Assembly (NCBI GenBank): GCA_965279075.1
Contig: CBDIHI010000010.1
Coordinates: 496,001-560,000, forward strand
Length of the DNA stretch: 64,000 nt
Direction of reading: 5' to 3'
DNA from: SZAS-79 sp965279075
GTDB taxonomy: Bacteria > Pseudomonadota > Gammaproteobacteria > Burkholderiales > SG8-39
Shown: in pieces, positions 25,087-34,233 of the stretch
Layout: each line of letters begins with the position of its first letter
Numbering within the stretch: the stretch's first letter is position 1
The notes under the pieces: model-generated
The model's database searches: none
Seen by the model: only the letters and a program-made list of their open reading frames with translations
Told to the model about the DNA's origin: nothing
Made by a program: the position numbers and the translations under genes

Positions 25087-27099
25087 GTGGCCACGCCGCA
25101 CCCGTTGCGGGATGAAGCTGAGGCGCTGCGCCGCGATCTCGAAGAGCACAATCGTCGCTACTATGTGCGGGATGCGCCCGTCATTCCCGACGCCGAGTAC
25201 GACCGCCTCTTTCGCCGCCTGCAGGAGCTGGAGGCCGCATACCCGGACCTGCTGAGCGCAGATTCACCCACCCACCGCGTTGGCGCGCAACCGCTGGCGG
25301 AGTTTCCCGAAGTCCGGCACCGCACGCCGATGCTGTCCCTGAACAACGCCTTTTCCGAGGACGAGGTCCGGGCGTTCGACGAAAGGATCCGCAAGGCGCT
25401 CGGAGTCGACAGTGTCGACTACTGCGTCGAGCCGAAGTTCGACGGACTCGCTATCAGCCTCACCTACAAGGACGGGGTGTTTGTGGAAGGTGCGACCCGG
25501 GGTGACGGTAGTACCGGCGAGGATGTCACAGCGAATTTGCGCACCGTGCGAACCATCCCGCTGCGGCTGCCGGAGGCCCCCGACACGAAGGACCTCGAAG
25601 TCAGGGGGGAGGTCCTGATGTTTCGCGACGAATTCGAGGCAATGAACCGGCGCCAGCGAGAATCGGCCGGCAAGGAATTCGTAAACCCGCGCAATGCGGC
25701 CGCCGGCAGCCTCAGGCAGCTGGACTCGCGCATTACCGCACAACGTCCCTTGCGGTTCTTCGCCTACGGTGTGGGTGCGCCAGCCCCCGCCTGGCGGACT
25801 CATTCGCAGGTCCTCGACCGGCTCGCGGAGCTCGGTTTTCCCGTCGCCTCCGAGCGGTCGACCGCGACCGGGGCAGACGAGTTGCTCGACCGCTTCAACC
25901 GGCTTGGTGCTTCCCGGGATTGCCTGGCCTATGCCATCGACGGCATCGTCTACAAGGTGGACAGGCTCGACTGGCAGCAGGTGGTCGGTTTCGTATCCCG
26001 CGCCCCGCGATTCGCGATCGCGCACAAGTTCCCGGCACAGGAAGAGCTGACCGAGGTGCTCGGCATAGACGTTCAGGTCGGCCGTACCGGCGCACTGACC
26101 CCTGTGGCCCGCCTGAAGCCCGTGTTCGTCGGCGGGGTCACCGTCACCAATGCGACGCTTCACAACGAAGACGAGATGCGGCGCAAGGACGTGCGTGTGG
26201 GAGATACGGTCATTGTCCGCCGGGCCGGGGATGTGATCCCGGAAGTGGTTTCGGTCATGGTCGACAGGCGTCCGCCGGGCGCGCGGGAATTCTCCATGCC
26301 GGAGCGCTGTCCCGTGTGTGGCTCGGCCGTCACGAAGTCTCCCGAAGAGGCGGTTGCACGCTGCTCGGGAGGGCTGTTCTGCCCGGCACAGTGCAAGCAG
26401 GCTCTGCTGCATTTCGCAGGCAGGCGCGCAATGGATATCGATGGCCTGGGCGACAAGCTCATAGAGCAGCTCGTCGACTCGGGGGCCGTGCGCACCCCTG
26501 CGGACCTCTTCGGGCTTCACCTTGAAGCGCTGGCCGGTCTCGACCGGATGGCGGAGAAGTCTGCATCCAATCTGCTTAAGGCGCTCGACAAGTCGCGCCG
26601 GACGACGCTGCAGCGGTTTATCTTCGCGCTCGGCATCCGAAACGTCGGGGAAAGCACTGCACGCGACCTGGCAGCGCACTTCGGTTCGCTGGAGCGGCTT
26701 GCCCGGGCGGACATTGGGGATTTGGAAGCGGTGCCCGACGTGGGTCCGGTTGTGGCGAAGTCGCTGCGGGAGTTCTTCCAGGAGCCTCACAACCTGCAGG
26801 TGATCGACGCGCTCAAGGCAGCAGGTGTGTCCTGGCCTGAAGACGAGGGTCGACGGTCCGCTCCCGCCGGCAAGGCGCTGGTTTTCGTACTCACCGGGAC
26901 TCTGCCCACGATGACGCGGGACGAGGCGCGTGCCATGATTGAGGAGAAGGGCCACAAGGTCGCGGGTTCGGTTTCGAAGAAGACCGACTTCGTCCTGGCC
27001 GGGGAAGATGCCGGCAGCAAGCTCGCCAAGGCGCTCGAACTCGGCGTGAAGGTGCTCGACGAAGGCGAATTCGTGCAATTGATCAAAGGACTTGGATGA
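25087..27099 (+). CDS. ligA: NAD-dependent DNA ligase LigA
   Basis: LigA seals nicks in replication and repair, using NAD. The 670-residue protein has an N-terminal Ia domain (YYVRDAPVIPDAEYDRLFRRLQELE), the adenylation domain with the KFDG motif whose active-site lysine is residue 117, an OB domain, a four-Cys zinc finger (CPVCGSAV... C...FCPAQC), helix-hairpin-helix repeats and a C-terminal BRCT domain (KALVFVLTGTLPTMTRDEA). The start is GTG at 25087. Its TGA overlaps the galU ATG. Confidence 0.97.
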   Translation: MATPHPLRDEAEALRRDLEEHNRRYYVRDAPVIPDAEYDRLFRRLQELEAAYPDLLSADSPTHRVGAQPLAEFPEVRHRTPMLSLNNAFSEDEVRAFDERIRKALGVDSVDYCVEPKFDGLAISLTYKDGVFVEGATRGDGSTGEDVTANLRTVRTIPLRLPEAPDTKDLEVRGEVLMFRDEFEAMNRRQRESAGKEFVNPRNAAAGSLRQLDSRITAQRPLRFFAYGVGAPAPAWRTHSQVLDRLAELGFPVASERSTATGADELLDRFNRLGASRDCLAYAIDGIVYKVDRLDWQQVVGFVSRAPRFAIAHKFPAQEELTEVLGIDVQVGRTGALTPVARLKPVFVGGVTVTNATLHNEDEMRRKDVRVGDTVIVRRAGDVIPEVVSVMVDRRPPGAREFSMPERCPVCGSAVTKSPEEAVARCSGGLFCPAQCKQALLHFAGRRAMDIDGLGDKLIEQLVDSGAVRTPADLFGLHLEALAGLDRMAEKSASNLLKALDKSRRTTLQRFIFALGIRNVGESTARDLAAHFGSLERLARADIGDLEAVPDVGPVVAKSLREFFQEPHNLQVIDALKAAGVSWPEDEGRRSAPAGKALVFVLTGTLPTMTRDEARAMIEEKGHKVAGSVSKKTDFVLAGEDAGSKLAKALELGVKVLDEGEFVQLIKGLG

Positions 27100-27980
27100 A
27101 ATCTCCCCGCCCCCTGCGCAAGGCCGTGTTCCCGGTCGCCGGGCTAGGCAGCCGCTTCCTTCCCGCCACCAAGGCAAGTCCGAAGGAGATGATGCCGATC
27201 GTCGACAAGCCCCTCATCCAGTATGCGGTAGAAGAGGCCGCGGCCGCCGGGATTACCGACATGGTTTTCGTCACGGGGCGCAACAAGCGCGCCATCGAAG
27301 ACCATTTCGACAAGGCGTACGAGATGGAAAGCGAACTCGCCGCAAAGGGGAAGCGGGAACTCCTCGAGCTGGTGCAGGGCGTGCTGCCCGCCGGGTGCCG
27401 CTGCGTCTACATACGCCAGGCCGAACCGCTTGGGTTGGGACACGCGGTGCTTTGCGCCCGGCCCGTGATCGGGGACGAGGCGTTTGCAGTGATCCTCGCC
27501 GACGATCTCGTCGACGCGAATCCCCCGGTCATGGCACAGATGGCGGAACTCTACCTGCAGGCGCAATGCTCGATGCTCGGTGTCGAGGATGTCCCGCGTG
27601 AACAGACGGGCAGTTACGGCATCGTGAGCCCCGAAGAACCGGGTAGCGCCTTCACCACCATCAAGGGCATAGTCGAGAAGCCCGACCCCGCGAATGCGCC
27701 TTCGACCCTTGCCGTGGTGGGACGGTATGTCCTCATGCCCCGAATATTCGAGTACCTTGCCGACGGCAAGCCGGGCCGGGGCGGCGAGATACAACTGACC
27801 GACGCGATCGCCGCGCTTATGGCAAGGGAGAAGGTGATGGCATACCGGTTTTCCGGAAAGCGCTACGACTGCGGCTCGAAGCTCGGATACCTGAAAGCCA
27901 CCGTCGAACTCGCACTGGGCCACGCCGAAGTCGGCGGGGAGTTCGCGCATTACCTTGCGCACAGGCGGAAGGATGCCTGA
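27096..27980 (+). CDS. galU: UTP--glucose-1-phosphate uridylyltransferase
   Basis: GalU makes UDP-glucose for polysaccharide and LPS synthesis. The 294-residue enzyme has the nucleotidyltransferase start FPVAGLGSRFLPATKASPKEMMPIVDKP, the DDLVD Asp motif and the NAPSTLAVVGRYVL segment. The ATG overlaps the ligA stop (ATGA). Its 3' end overlaps the start of hpt by 8 nt. Confidence 0.96.
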   Translation: MKSPRPLRKAVFPVAGLGSRFLPATKASPKEMMPIVDKPLIQYAVEEAAAAGITDMVFVTGRNKRAIEDHFDKAYEMESELAAKGKRELLELVQGVLPAGCRCVYIRQAEPLGLGHAVLCARPVIGDEAFAVILADDLVDANPPVMAQMAELYLQAQCSMLGVEDVPREQTGSYGIVSPEEPGSAFTTIKGIVEKPDPANAPSTLAVVGRYVLMPRIFEYLADGKPGRGGEIQLTDAIAALMAREKVMAYRFSGKRYDCGSKLGYLKATVELALGHAEVGGEFAHYLAHRRKDA

Positions 27981-28521
27981 CCTCGCGCTCGCGTGGAGAA
28001 TGCTCCACGATGCCGAACTCGTTTGTGCGGCCAGCGAAGTGCAGTCTGCAATCCACAGGGTGGCGTCGGACATCAACGCGCGCCTCGCGGACGCCTATCC
28101 CCTCGTACTGACCGCAATGGGGGGCGGGGTCTTTTTCGCAGGGCAGTTGCTGCCGTTACTGCGGTTCCCTCTCGATCTGGACTACATTCACGCAACCCGC
28201 TACGGGGCTACCACCCAGGGGGCTGCGATCGAATGGCGCGTCGCACCGCCAGCCGCGGTCAATGGGCGGACCGTCCTCGTGCTGGACGACATCCTTGACG
28301 CCGGCGATACAATGGCCGCGGTACGCGACCGGGTCCTCGAGCAAGGCGCGGCAGAGTTTCTTTGCGCGGTGCTCACCGAGAAGACCTTGTCGAAGACCAA
28401 ACCCATCGCCGCCGACTTCGTCGGGCTCAGCCTGCCTGACCGTTTCGTGTTCGGGTGCGGGATGGACGCAAAGGGCTACTGGCGCAACCTGCCCGAAATC
28501 TACGCGCTGAAGGAGGTCTGA
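27973..28521 (+). CDS. hpt: Hypoxanthine-guanine phosphoribosyltransferase
   Basis: A purine salvage enzyme converting hypoxanthine (and guanine) with PRPP to IMP (GMP). The 182-residue product carries the PRPP-binding motif VLVLDDILDAGDTM and the DLDYIHATRYG segment of type I phosphoribosyltransferases of this group. The ATG at 27973 follows GGAAGG and lies inside the galU 3' end. The neighbouring mtnP product may supply hypoxanthine. Confidence 0.88.
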   Translation: MPDLALAWRMLHDAELVCAASEVQSAIHRVASDINARLADAYPLVLTAMGGGVFFAGQLLPLLRFPLDLDYIHATRYGATTQGAAIEWRVAPPAAVNGRTVLVLDDILDAGDTMAAVRDRVLEQGAAEFLCAVLTEKTLSKTKPIAADFVGLSLPDRFVFGCGMDAKGYWRNLPEIYALKEV

Positions 28522-28523
28522 TT

Positions 28524-29261
28524 TTGCTGGCGATCATTGGCGGTAGCGGATTGTCCAAGCTGGCGAATCTCGAGGTCGTCCGCCGGCAGGTTGTGCGCAC
28601 ACCCTACGGGGAACCGTCGGGCGCCTTGACCTTCGGCAGGATAGGCGGGCGGGAGGTTGTCTTCCTGGCGCGGCACGGGCACGGGCACACCATCCCGCCG
28701 CACGAAGTGAATTATTGCGCGAATCTGTGGGCGCTGAAGTCGCAGAAGGTTTCCGCCGTCGTCTCAGTCGTCTCGGTGGGCGGCATCGACCAGGACTTCC
28801 CACCGGGCAGGCTCGTGGTGCCGGATCAGATTATCGACTACACCTGGGGCAGGCGCTCCACCTTCTTCGAGGGCCCCGGCGCGAAAGTCACGCACATCGA
28901 CTTTACGGAACCGTATTCCCCGCGGCTCCGCGCCGGCATCCTGCGAGCCGCAGATGCCTGCGGCGAGCAGGTAGCGGACGGCGCTGTCTATGCGGCGACC
29001 CAGGGCCCGCGACTCGAAACTGCGGCCGAAATCAATCGCCTCGAGAGGGATGGTGCAGGGCTGGTCGGAATGACTGCGATGCCCGAGGCCGCGCTGGCAC
29101 GGGAACTGGAGATGGAATACGCAGCAATAGCCGTGGTGGCGAACTACGCCGCCGGCAGGGGGGACAGCCTGCACGGAATATCCATGGAGCAGATCGAAGC
29201 GGTCCTGGAGGAAGCGATGGGCAAGGTTCGCAGGATCATCGAATCGTTGGTAGCCCAATGA
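28524..29261 (+). CDS. mtnP: S-methyl-5'-thioinosine phosphorylase (MTAP/PNP family)
   Basis: A 245-residue member of the MTAP/PNP nucleoside phosphorylase family with IIGGSGL at the N-terminus, LARHGHGHTIPPHEVNYCANLWALK, TQGPRLETAAEI and GMTAMPEAALARELEMEYA. The base-recognition region reads VVANYAAG. An Asn here, instead of the Asp pair of adenosine-type MTAPs, suits a 6-oxopurine, and the whole sequence resembles the Pseudomonas methylthioinosine phosphorylase, which is also 245 residues. The TTG start at 28524 has AAGGAGGT 6-7 nt upstream. Substrate specificity is an inference. The stop overlaps the def ATG. Confidence 0.85.
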   Translation: MLAIIGGSGLSKLANLEVVRRQVVRTPYGEPSGALTFGRIGGREVVFLARHGHGHTIPPHEVNYCANLWALKSQKVSAVVSVVSVGGIDQDFPPGRLVVPDQIIDYTWGRRSTFFEGPGAKVTHIDFTEPYSPRLRAGILRAADACGEQVADGAVYAATQGPRLETAAEINRLERDGAGLVGMTAMPEAALARELEMEYAAIAVVANYAAGRGDSLHGISMEQIEAVLEEAMGKVRRIIESLVAQ

Positions 29262-29788
29262 TCCGGGAAGTCCTGAAGATGGGCGACGAACGCCTCTTGC
29301 TCGTGGCTCGGCCAGTGGCCCAGTTCGGCACGCCGGAGTTAAAGGCGCTGCTGGCCGACATGCGCGACACGATGGCGCATATGAACGGCGCCGGGCTTGC
29401 AGCACCCCAGATTGGGGTGAGCCTCAGGGTCGTGATCTTCGGAGCGAATGGCAACCCCCGCTATCCGGATGCCGAAGATGTTCCTTTCACGGTCCTGATC
29501 AACCCGCTCATCGAATTCCTCTCGGACGAAATGGAAGAGGGCTGGGAAGGTTGCCTCTCGGTACCCGGCCTGCGGGGTGTCGTGCCGCGCTACGCGCGGT
29601 TGCGATACCGGGGGTTCGATGCCGACGGCAACGCGATAGACCGGGTGGCCGAGGGGTTTCATGCTCGGGTAGTGCAGCACGAATGCGACCACTTGGATGG
29701 CATCCTCTATCCGATGCGTGTCACGGATTTCACCCGGTTTGGTTTCATCGAGGCGCTTTTCCCGGGCCAGGAAGTCGCGGACGACTAG
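29258..29788 (+). CDS. def: Peptide deformylase
   Basis: Removes the N-formyl group from nascent proteins. All three metal-site motifs are intact: GAGLAAPQIG (44-53), EGCLS (97-101) and HECDH (141-145). The product is 176 residues. It starts by ATGA overlap with mtnP rather than in the usual def-fmt pair, so it may be a second deformylase gene; the rest of the genome is needed to know. Methionine aminopeptidase (map), which acts on the same N-termini, lies 3 kb away on the other strand. Confidence 0.93.
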   Translation: MIREVLKMGDERLLLVARPVAQFGTPELKALLADMRDTMAHMNGAGLAAPQIGVSLRVVIFGANGNPRYPDAEDVPFTVLINPLIEFLSDEMEEGWEGCLSVPGLRGVVPRYARLRYRGFDADGNAIDRVAEGFHARVVQHECDHLDGILYPMRVTDFTRFGFIEALFPGQEVADD

Positions 29789-29807
29789 GCCGCCACCCGT
29801 GGCCTAG
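29785..29807. other. Inverted repeat spanning the convergent def and glnD stop codons
   Basis: CTAGGCC (29785-29791) and GGCCTAG (29801-29807) are perfect complements around a 9-nt loop. The def TAG (29786-29788) and the glnD TAG (complement of 29804-29806) sit symmetrically in the two arms. There is no T-run, so classic intrinsic termination is unproven; it could act as a 3'-end stabilising hairpin on both transcripts. Confidence 0.7.
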
Positions 29808-32380
29808 ACGTGCATCTCTTCCAGAAGGTCCTGCTCCAGCATCAGGACCACGCGCTGGTTCGACAGGGATTCTCCGGTCACGAGGAAGACGTCCTCGGCC
29901 CTGTCGCCGAGCGTGTTTATCTTCGCCGTACGCAGATTGACTTCGTAGCGTGAAAGTACCCGTGCGATTCCGTACAGCAAACCAGGCCGGTCGCTCGCCA
30001 CCACTGAAAGTACATACAGCGTCCCGCGCTCGTCGGGTCGGAAATCCACGGTCGGGGTCACAGGGAAATGCCTTACCCTGCGAGAAATGCGCCCCCGCGC
30101 CGGCGGCGAGAGTGGCGCGTCTGAGCCGAGTTCCTGTGCGAGCTCGGTCTCGATCAGGCTGATCATGTCACGGTAGTGCGCGGCCTTGCCCTTGCCCATG
30201 ATCAGGAATGTGTCCAGTGCGTAGCCGTGCCGCGTGGTATGGATCTTGGCCTCGACGATATTGAAGTTCGCGCGTTCGAAGTATCCGCAGATTCGCGCGA
30301 ACAATTCCTTCCGGTCCCGGCTGTAGATCATGACCTGCAGGCCCTCGCCGAAGCTCGAAAGGCGGGCCTTTACGACCGGCTTGTCAGAGTCGACACGGTA
30401 GTGCAGGTTCCGCGTCTGCCATGCGACCTCTTGCGCCTCGTGGCGCAGGAAGTAGGCCGTATCGAGCTGCGCCCAGAAGCGGTCCTTTACGGAGTCGGAG
30501 AGGGCATAGAGGCGGAGAAGTCGCATCGCCTCCGATTGCGTGTCGGCCACTGCGGTGTCGAGTTCCAGCGCCCCGCCGGTCAGGAGTCGCCGCGTGGCGC
30601 GAAAAAGGTCTTCCAAGAGCTTCGCCTTCCAGGCATTCCAGACCTTCGGGCTGGTGCCCCTGACGTCGGCGACGGTAAACAGGTAGAGCGCGACGAGGCG
30701 CCGCTCGTCGCCCACCACGGCAGCGAAAGCCTTCACGACCTCCGGATCCGCAATGTCCTGCTTCTGCGCGACGGCCGACATCGTAAGGTGGCGCTCGACC
30801 AGGAAAGTGGCCAGCCCGAGGTCTTCCTGGGCCAGGCCGTGGCTGCGGCCGAACTTGCGCACGTCCGCCGCTCCGAGCACCGAATGATCCCCCCCGCGAC
30901 CCTTGGCGATATCGTGGTAGAGGGCCGCGACGTAAAGCAACCACTGGCGTTCGAAGCCGCTCATCAGCTGGCTGGCGAGCGGGAATTCATGCGCGAACTC
31001 CGGCATGGTGAAGCGCCGCAGGTTCCGCACCACCATGAGGATGTGCTGGTCGACCGTATATACGTGAAACAGGTCGTGCTGCATCTGGCCAACGATGCGG
31101 CCGAACTCGGGCAGATAGCGGCCAAGGATGCCGTACTGGTTCATCCGCCTCAATTCATGCACGATGCCCCGCGGCTGTTGGAGGATCTGCAGGAACATCA
31201 GCTTGTGCAGCGGGGCGCGGCGGAAGGCCGCACCAATGCGCCGTCGTGACCGCCAGAGGGCACGCAGGGTCGGGGCGGTCATGCCCCGCAACTGCTGGTG
31301 CTGCTGCATCAGGAGGAAGCTTTCGAGGATCGCCGACGGATCGCTCTCGAACAGGTCCTCCCTGCGGGCGTCGAGAAGCTCGCCGTGCGCCTGGAACCTC
31401 TCATTGAGGTCTCGCGGTTGCAACGCCGGTTGTGGCAGCAGGCGCGCTCCCAGATTCTGCAGCAGGATCGTATTGAGCTGGGTGATCGCCTTCGCGGCGC
31501 GAAAGTATCGTTGCATCAGCGCTTCGCTCGCGCGCCGGGTTCCGGTCGCTTTGCAGTTCATCTGGCCCGCGAGTGCCGTCTGGAAATCGAAGACGATCCG
31601 GTCTTCGCGCCGCCCGGCCAGGTAATGCAGGCGGATCCGAAGGGTCTTGAGCAACTTTTCGTTGCGTGCGAGCTCCGCGGCCTCCTGCCGCGTGATCAGC
31701 GCGCGCGACTCGAGGTCGTGCCAGCGGGTGCCTATGCTGCTTGCGCCGGCGATCCAGAGGATGGTCTGCAGGTCCCTCAATCCCCCGGGAGCCTCCTTGA
31801 GATTCGGCTCGAGCGCGAATGGAGTGTCCTGGTGCTTGGCATGGCGATGCTCCTGCTCTAGGCGTTTGGCCTCGAAGAAGGCTGCGGTGTCGAGTGCGCC
31901 CTGCATCGTCGAGACAAGTTGCCTGAACAGGCGTCGGCTGCCGCAGACGAGGCGCGCCTCCAGGAGCGTGGTCTGCACGGTGATGTCCCCCAGCGCGGCT
32001 TCGCGGCAGGCCTCGACGGTGCGGACGCTGTGGCCGGCTTCGAGGCCGACATCCCAGAACAGGCCGATCAGCACTTCGACCCGAGATTTCTCGGCGGCCG
32101 ACGGCTCGCCTTCCAGCAGCACGAGGACATCGATGTCCGAGCAAGGAAAGAGCTCGCTTCTGCCGTAGCCACCTACGGCGACGAGGGATGCGCTGCGGGG
32201 CATCCCGGCGGCTTTCCAGAGTTTGCGCAGCGTCGAGTCGATGAGACGGGCATGGCCACGCAGCAGTACGTAAGGTCGGGGCGATGCGAAGAACCGTGCC
32301 CGAAGGGCATTGCGTCCTGCCTGGAGTGCCGCCCGGACCTTGTCGGCCGCGACCCGGGCCGGGTACAGCGCCGCAGGCAC
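29804..32380 (-). CDS. glnD: Bifunctional [protein-PII] uridylyltransferase/uridylyl-removing enzyme
   Basis: GlnD senses glutamine and adds or removes UMP on PII proteins, setting nitrogen control. The 858-residue protein has the nucleotidyltransferase motif GGYGRSELFPCSDIDVLVL near residues 69-87, the PII-uridylyltransferase domain, an HD domain with the metal motif YHDIAKGRGGDHS (about 500) and two C-terminal ACT domains (about 680-760 and 790-858). It begins 3 nt after map on the same strand and meets def tail to tail. Confidence 0.96.
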   Translation of the reverse strand: MPAALYPARVAADKVRAALQAGRNALRARFFASPRPYVLLRGHARLIDSTLRKLWKAAGMPRSASLVAVGGYGRSELFPCSDIDVLVLLEGEPSAAEKSRVEVLIGLFWDVGLEAGHSVRTVEACREAALGDITVQTTLLEARLVCGSRRLFRQLVSTMQGALDTAAFFEAKRLEQEHRHAKHQDTPFALEPNLKEAPGGLRDLQTILWIAGASSIGTRWHDLESRALITRQEAAELARNEKLLKTLRIRLHYLAGRREDRIVFDFQTALAGQMNCKATGTRRASEALMQRYFRAAKAITQLNTILLQNLGARLLPQPALQPRDLNERFQAHGELLDARREDLFESDPSAILESFLLMQQHQQLRGMTAPTLRALWRSRRRIGAAFRRAPLHKLMFLQILQQPRGIVHELRRMNQYGILGRYLPEFGRIVGQMQHDLFHVYTVDQHILMVVRNLRRFTMPEFAHEFPLASQLMSGFERQWLLYVAALYHDIAKGRGGDHSVLGAADVRKFGRSHGLAQEDLGLATFLVERHLTMSAVAQKQDIADPEVVKAFAAVVGDERRLVALYLFTVADVRGTSPKVWNAWKAKLLEDLFRATRRLLTGGALELDTAVADTQSEAMRLLRLYALSDSVKDRFWAQLDTAYFLRHEAQEVAWQTRNLHYRVDSDKPVVKARLSSFGEGLQVMIYSRDRKELFARICGYFERANFNIVEAKIHTTRHGYALDTFLIMGKGKAAHYRDMISLIETELAQELGSDAPLSPPARGRISRRVRHFPVTPTVDFRPDERGTLYVLSVVASDRPGLLYGIARVLSRYEVNLRTAKINTLGDRAEDVFLVTGESLSNQRVVLMLEQDLLEEMHV

Positions 32381-32383
32381 GGC

Positions 32384-33184
32384 TTAGCCGACGATAGCCG
32401 GGGGGCGGGGGGTCCCGGCGGAGACGGTCAGCACCTCGTAGCCGGCTTCGGTGACCAGGACCGTATGCTCCCATTGGGCCGAAAGGCTGTGGTCCTTGGT
32501 GACGATGGTCCAGCCATCGGCCAGTTCCCGGATGGCCGGCTTGCCGGCATTGATCATCGGCTCTACCGTGAATGTCATTCCCGCTTCGAGCTGAAGCCCG
32601 GTGCCGGTCTTCCCGTAGTGCAGGATCTGCGGGTCTTCGTGGAATTTCCTTCCAATCCCGTGGCCGCAGAACTCCCGGACCACCGAATAACCGTGCTTCT
32701 CCGCATGTGCCTGAATCGCGGCGCCGAGATCGCCAAGGCGTGCGCCGGGCCGGACGTTGGCAATCCCGATCCACATGCATTCATAGGTCACTTCGCAAAG
32801 GCGCCGTGCCTGGATGCTGGGTTCACCGACGAAATACATCCTGCTGGAGTCGCCATGGAAGCCGTCTTTTATGACCGTCACGTCGATGTTCAGGACGTCC
32901 GCAGGTTTGAGTACCCGGTCTCCCGGGATGCCATGGCAGACCTGGTGGTTCACGGAAGTGCAGATCGACTTGGGAAATGGCTTGTATCCGGGCGGGGCAT
33001 AGTTGAGGGGCGCCGGGACGGTACCCTGCTGACCCACCATGTAGGCATGGCAAAGGTCATTCAGCTTTCCCGTGGTGACGCCCGGCTTCACGAACGGGGT
33101 GATGTAGTCCAGGACCTCGGACGCAAGGCGCCCGGCCACCCGCATACTTTCGGCTTCTTCCTGGGTTTTCAGGGTCACGGGCAT
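32384..33184 (-). CDS. map: Methionine aminopeptidase, type I
   Basis: Removes N-terminal methionine after deformylation. The 266-residue product carries the expected metal ligands of type I enzymes: HQVCHGIPGDRV (substrate His), two Asp in NIDVTVIKDGFHGDSSRMY, His in GHGIGRKFHEDP, and Glu in TVEPMI and QWEHTVLVTE. It is divergent from rpsB, the usual map/rpsB arrangement, with about 275 nt of shared regulatory DNA. glnD follows 3 nt after its stop. Confidence 0.97.
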   Translation of the reverse strand: MPVTLKTQEEAESMRVAGRLASEVLDYITPFVKPGVTTGKLNDLCHAYMVGQQGTVPAPLNYAPPGYKPFPKSICTSVNHQVCHGIPGDRVLKPADVLNIDVTVIKDGFHGDSSRMYFVGEPSIQARRLCEVTYECMWIGIANVRPGARLGDLGAAIQAHAEKHGYSVVREFCGHGIGRKFHEDPQILHYGKTGTGLQLEAGMTFTVEPMINAGKPAIRELADGWTIVTKDHSLSAQWEHTVLVTEAGYEVLTVSAGTPRPPAIVG

Positions 33185-33254
33185 GGCGGTTCGGGGTTGT
33201 CAGGCTGCGGGAGGCGGCGAGGATACGGGAATCGTGCTCCCGCGGCAATGGAGA

Positions 33255-33284
33255 TTGAGTCTTGAGCCCTGATTATGCTAGAAT
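33255..33284 (+). promoter_or_regulatory. Promoter of rpsB-tsf
   Basis: TTGAGT (33255-33260), 18-nt spacer, TAGAAT (33279-33284), with TG one base before the -10 (extended -10: TGCTAGAAT). Transcription from near 33291 leaves a leader of about 170 nt. Confidence 0.7.
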
Positions 33285-33291
33285 TTTGGGC

Positions 33292-33460
33292 TGGCCTGTC
33301 ACGGGATCGGAATTGCGGTATGAGGGAGCCCCGGCTTTCCCCTGTTTTCGTGGCGCCAAATTTCCCGCCCGTCGTTTTAGGGTGCCCGTTCGCGGTGTTT
33401 CGCGCCCGGGTTTCGCGACGCACGGGCGGTAGTGATCAACCCTAAGATGAAGGAACTTAA
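33292..33460 (+). promoter_or_regulatory. Structured leader of rpsB (candidate S2 autoregulatory element)
   Basis: About 170 nt of untranslated RNA precede rpsB. CCGCCCGT (33365-33372) and ACGGGCGG (33422-33429) form a perfect 8-bp long-range stem enclosing GC-rich inner hairpins such as CGCG-GTGTTT-CGCG. An earlier GGGAGCC/GGCTTTCC pairing is also possible. Known biology: S2 represses rpsB-tsf through the leader in gammaproteobacteria. Assigning that role here is inference, because I cannot align the leader to the known motif. Confidence 0.45.
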
Positions 33461-34207
33461 ATGTCGGTAACTATGCGTGAAATGCTCGAGGCGGGCGTCC
33501 ATTTCGGACACCAGACCCGCTACTGGAACCCGAAGATGGAGCAGTACATTTTCGGGCATCGCAACAAGATCCACATCATCAACCTCGAGAAAACCCTGGT
33601 CATGTACCAGGGGGCGATCAAGTTCATCCGCCAGCTGTCGGCGAACAAGGGCAATCTGATGTTCGTCGGCACCAAGCGCCAGGCGCGCGAGATCGTGCAC
33701 GAGGAAGCGCAGCGTTGCGGGTCCCCGTTCGTCGACCACCGCTGGCTCGGCGGCATGCTCACGAACTTCAAGACCGTCAAGCAGTCCATCAAGCGGTTGA
33801 AGGACATGGAGCAGATGTCCCAGGACGGGTCATTTGAGCGGATGGCCAAAAAGGAGGCGCTCGGCCTGCAGCGCGAGATGGAGAAACTGCAGCGCAGCCT
33901 CGGCGGCATCAAGGATCTCGCGAGCCTTCCCGACGCCCTTTTCGTAATCGATGTCGGCTATCACAAGGGCGCGATCACCGAAGCCAACAAGCTTGGAATC
34001 CCGATCGTCGCAGTCGTGGACACGAACCACACGCCGGAAGGCATCGACTACATCATTCCCGGCAACGACGACTCCAGCCGCGCCATCAGGCTTTATGCGC
34101 GCGGCGTCGCGGACGCAGTGATGGAAGGCCGTACCCTTTCGGTGGAGCGGGTCATCGCAGAGACCAGGGACGAGTTCGTCGAGGTCAACGACGAGGCGGC
34201 GGCCTGA
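33461..34207 (+). CDS. rpsB: 30S ribosomal protein S2
   Basis: S2 is a late-assembling 30S protein that bridges head and body. The 248-residue product shows the family start SVTMREMLEAGVHFGHQTRYWNPKM, the HRWLGGMLTNFKTVKQSI motif and NDDSSRAIRLYARGVADAV near the C-terminus. GAAGGAA lies about 6 nt before the ATG. A terminator-like hairpin separates it from tsf. Confidence 0.98.
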   Translation: MSVTMREMLEAGVHFGHQTRYWNPKMEQYIFGHRNKIHIINLEKTLVMYQGAIKFIRQLSANKGNLMFVGTKRQAREIVHEEAQRCGSPFVDHRWLGGMLTNFKTVKQSIKRLKDMEQMSQDGSFERMAKKEALGLQREMEKLQRSLGGIKDLASLPDALFVIDVGYHKGAITEANKLGIPIVAVVDTNHTPEGIDYIIPGNDDSSRAIRLYARGVADAVMEGRTLSVERVIAETRDEFVEVNDEAAA

Positions 34208-34233
34208 GGGCGGGACCACCCTGGAAAGCAAAA

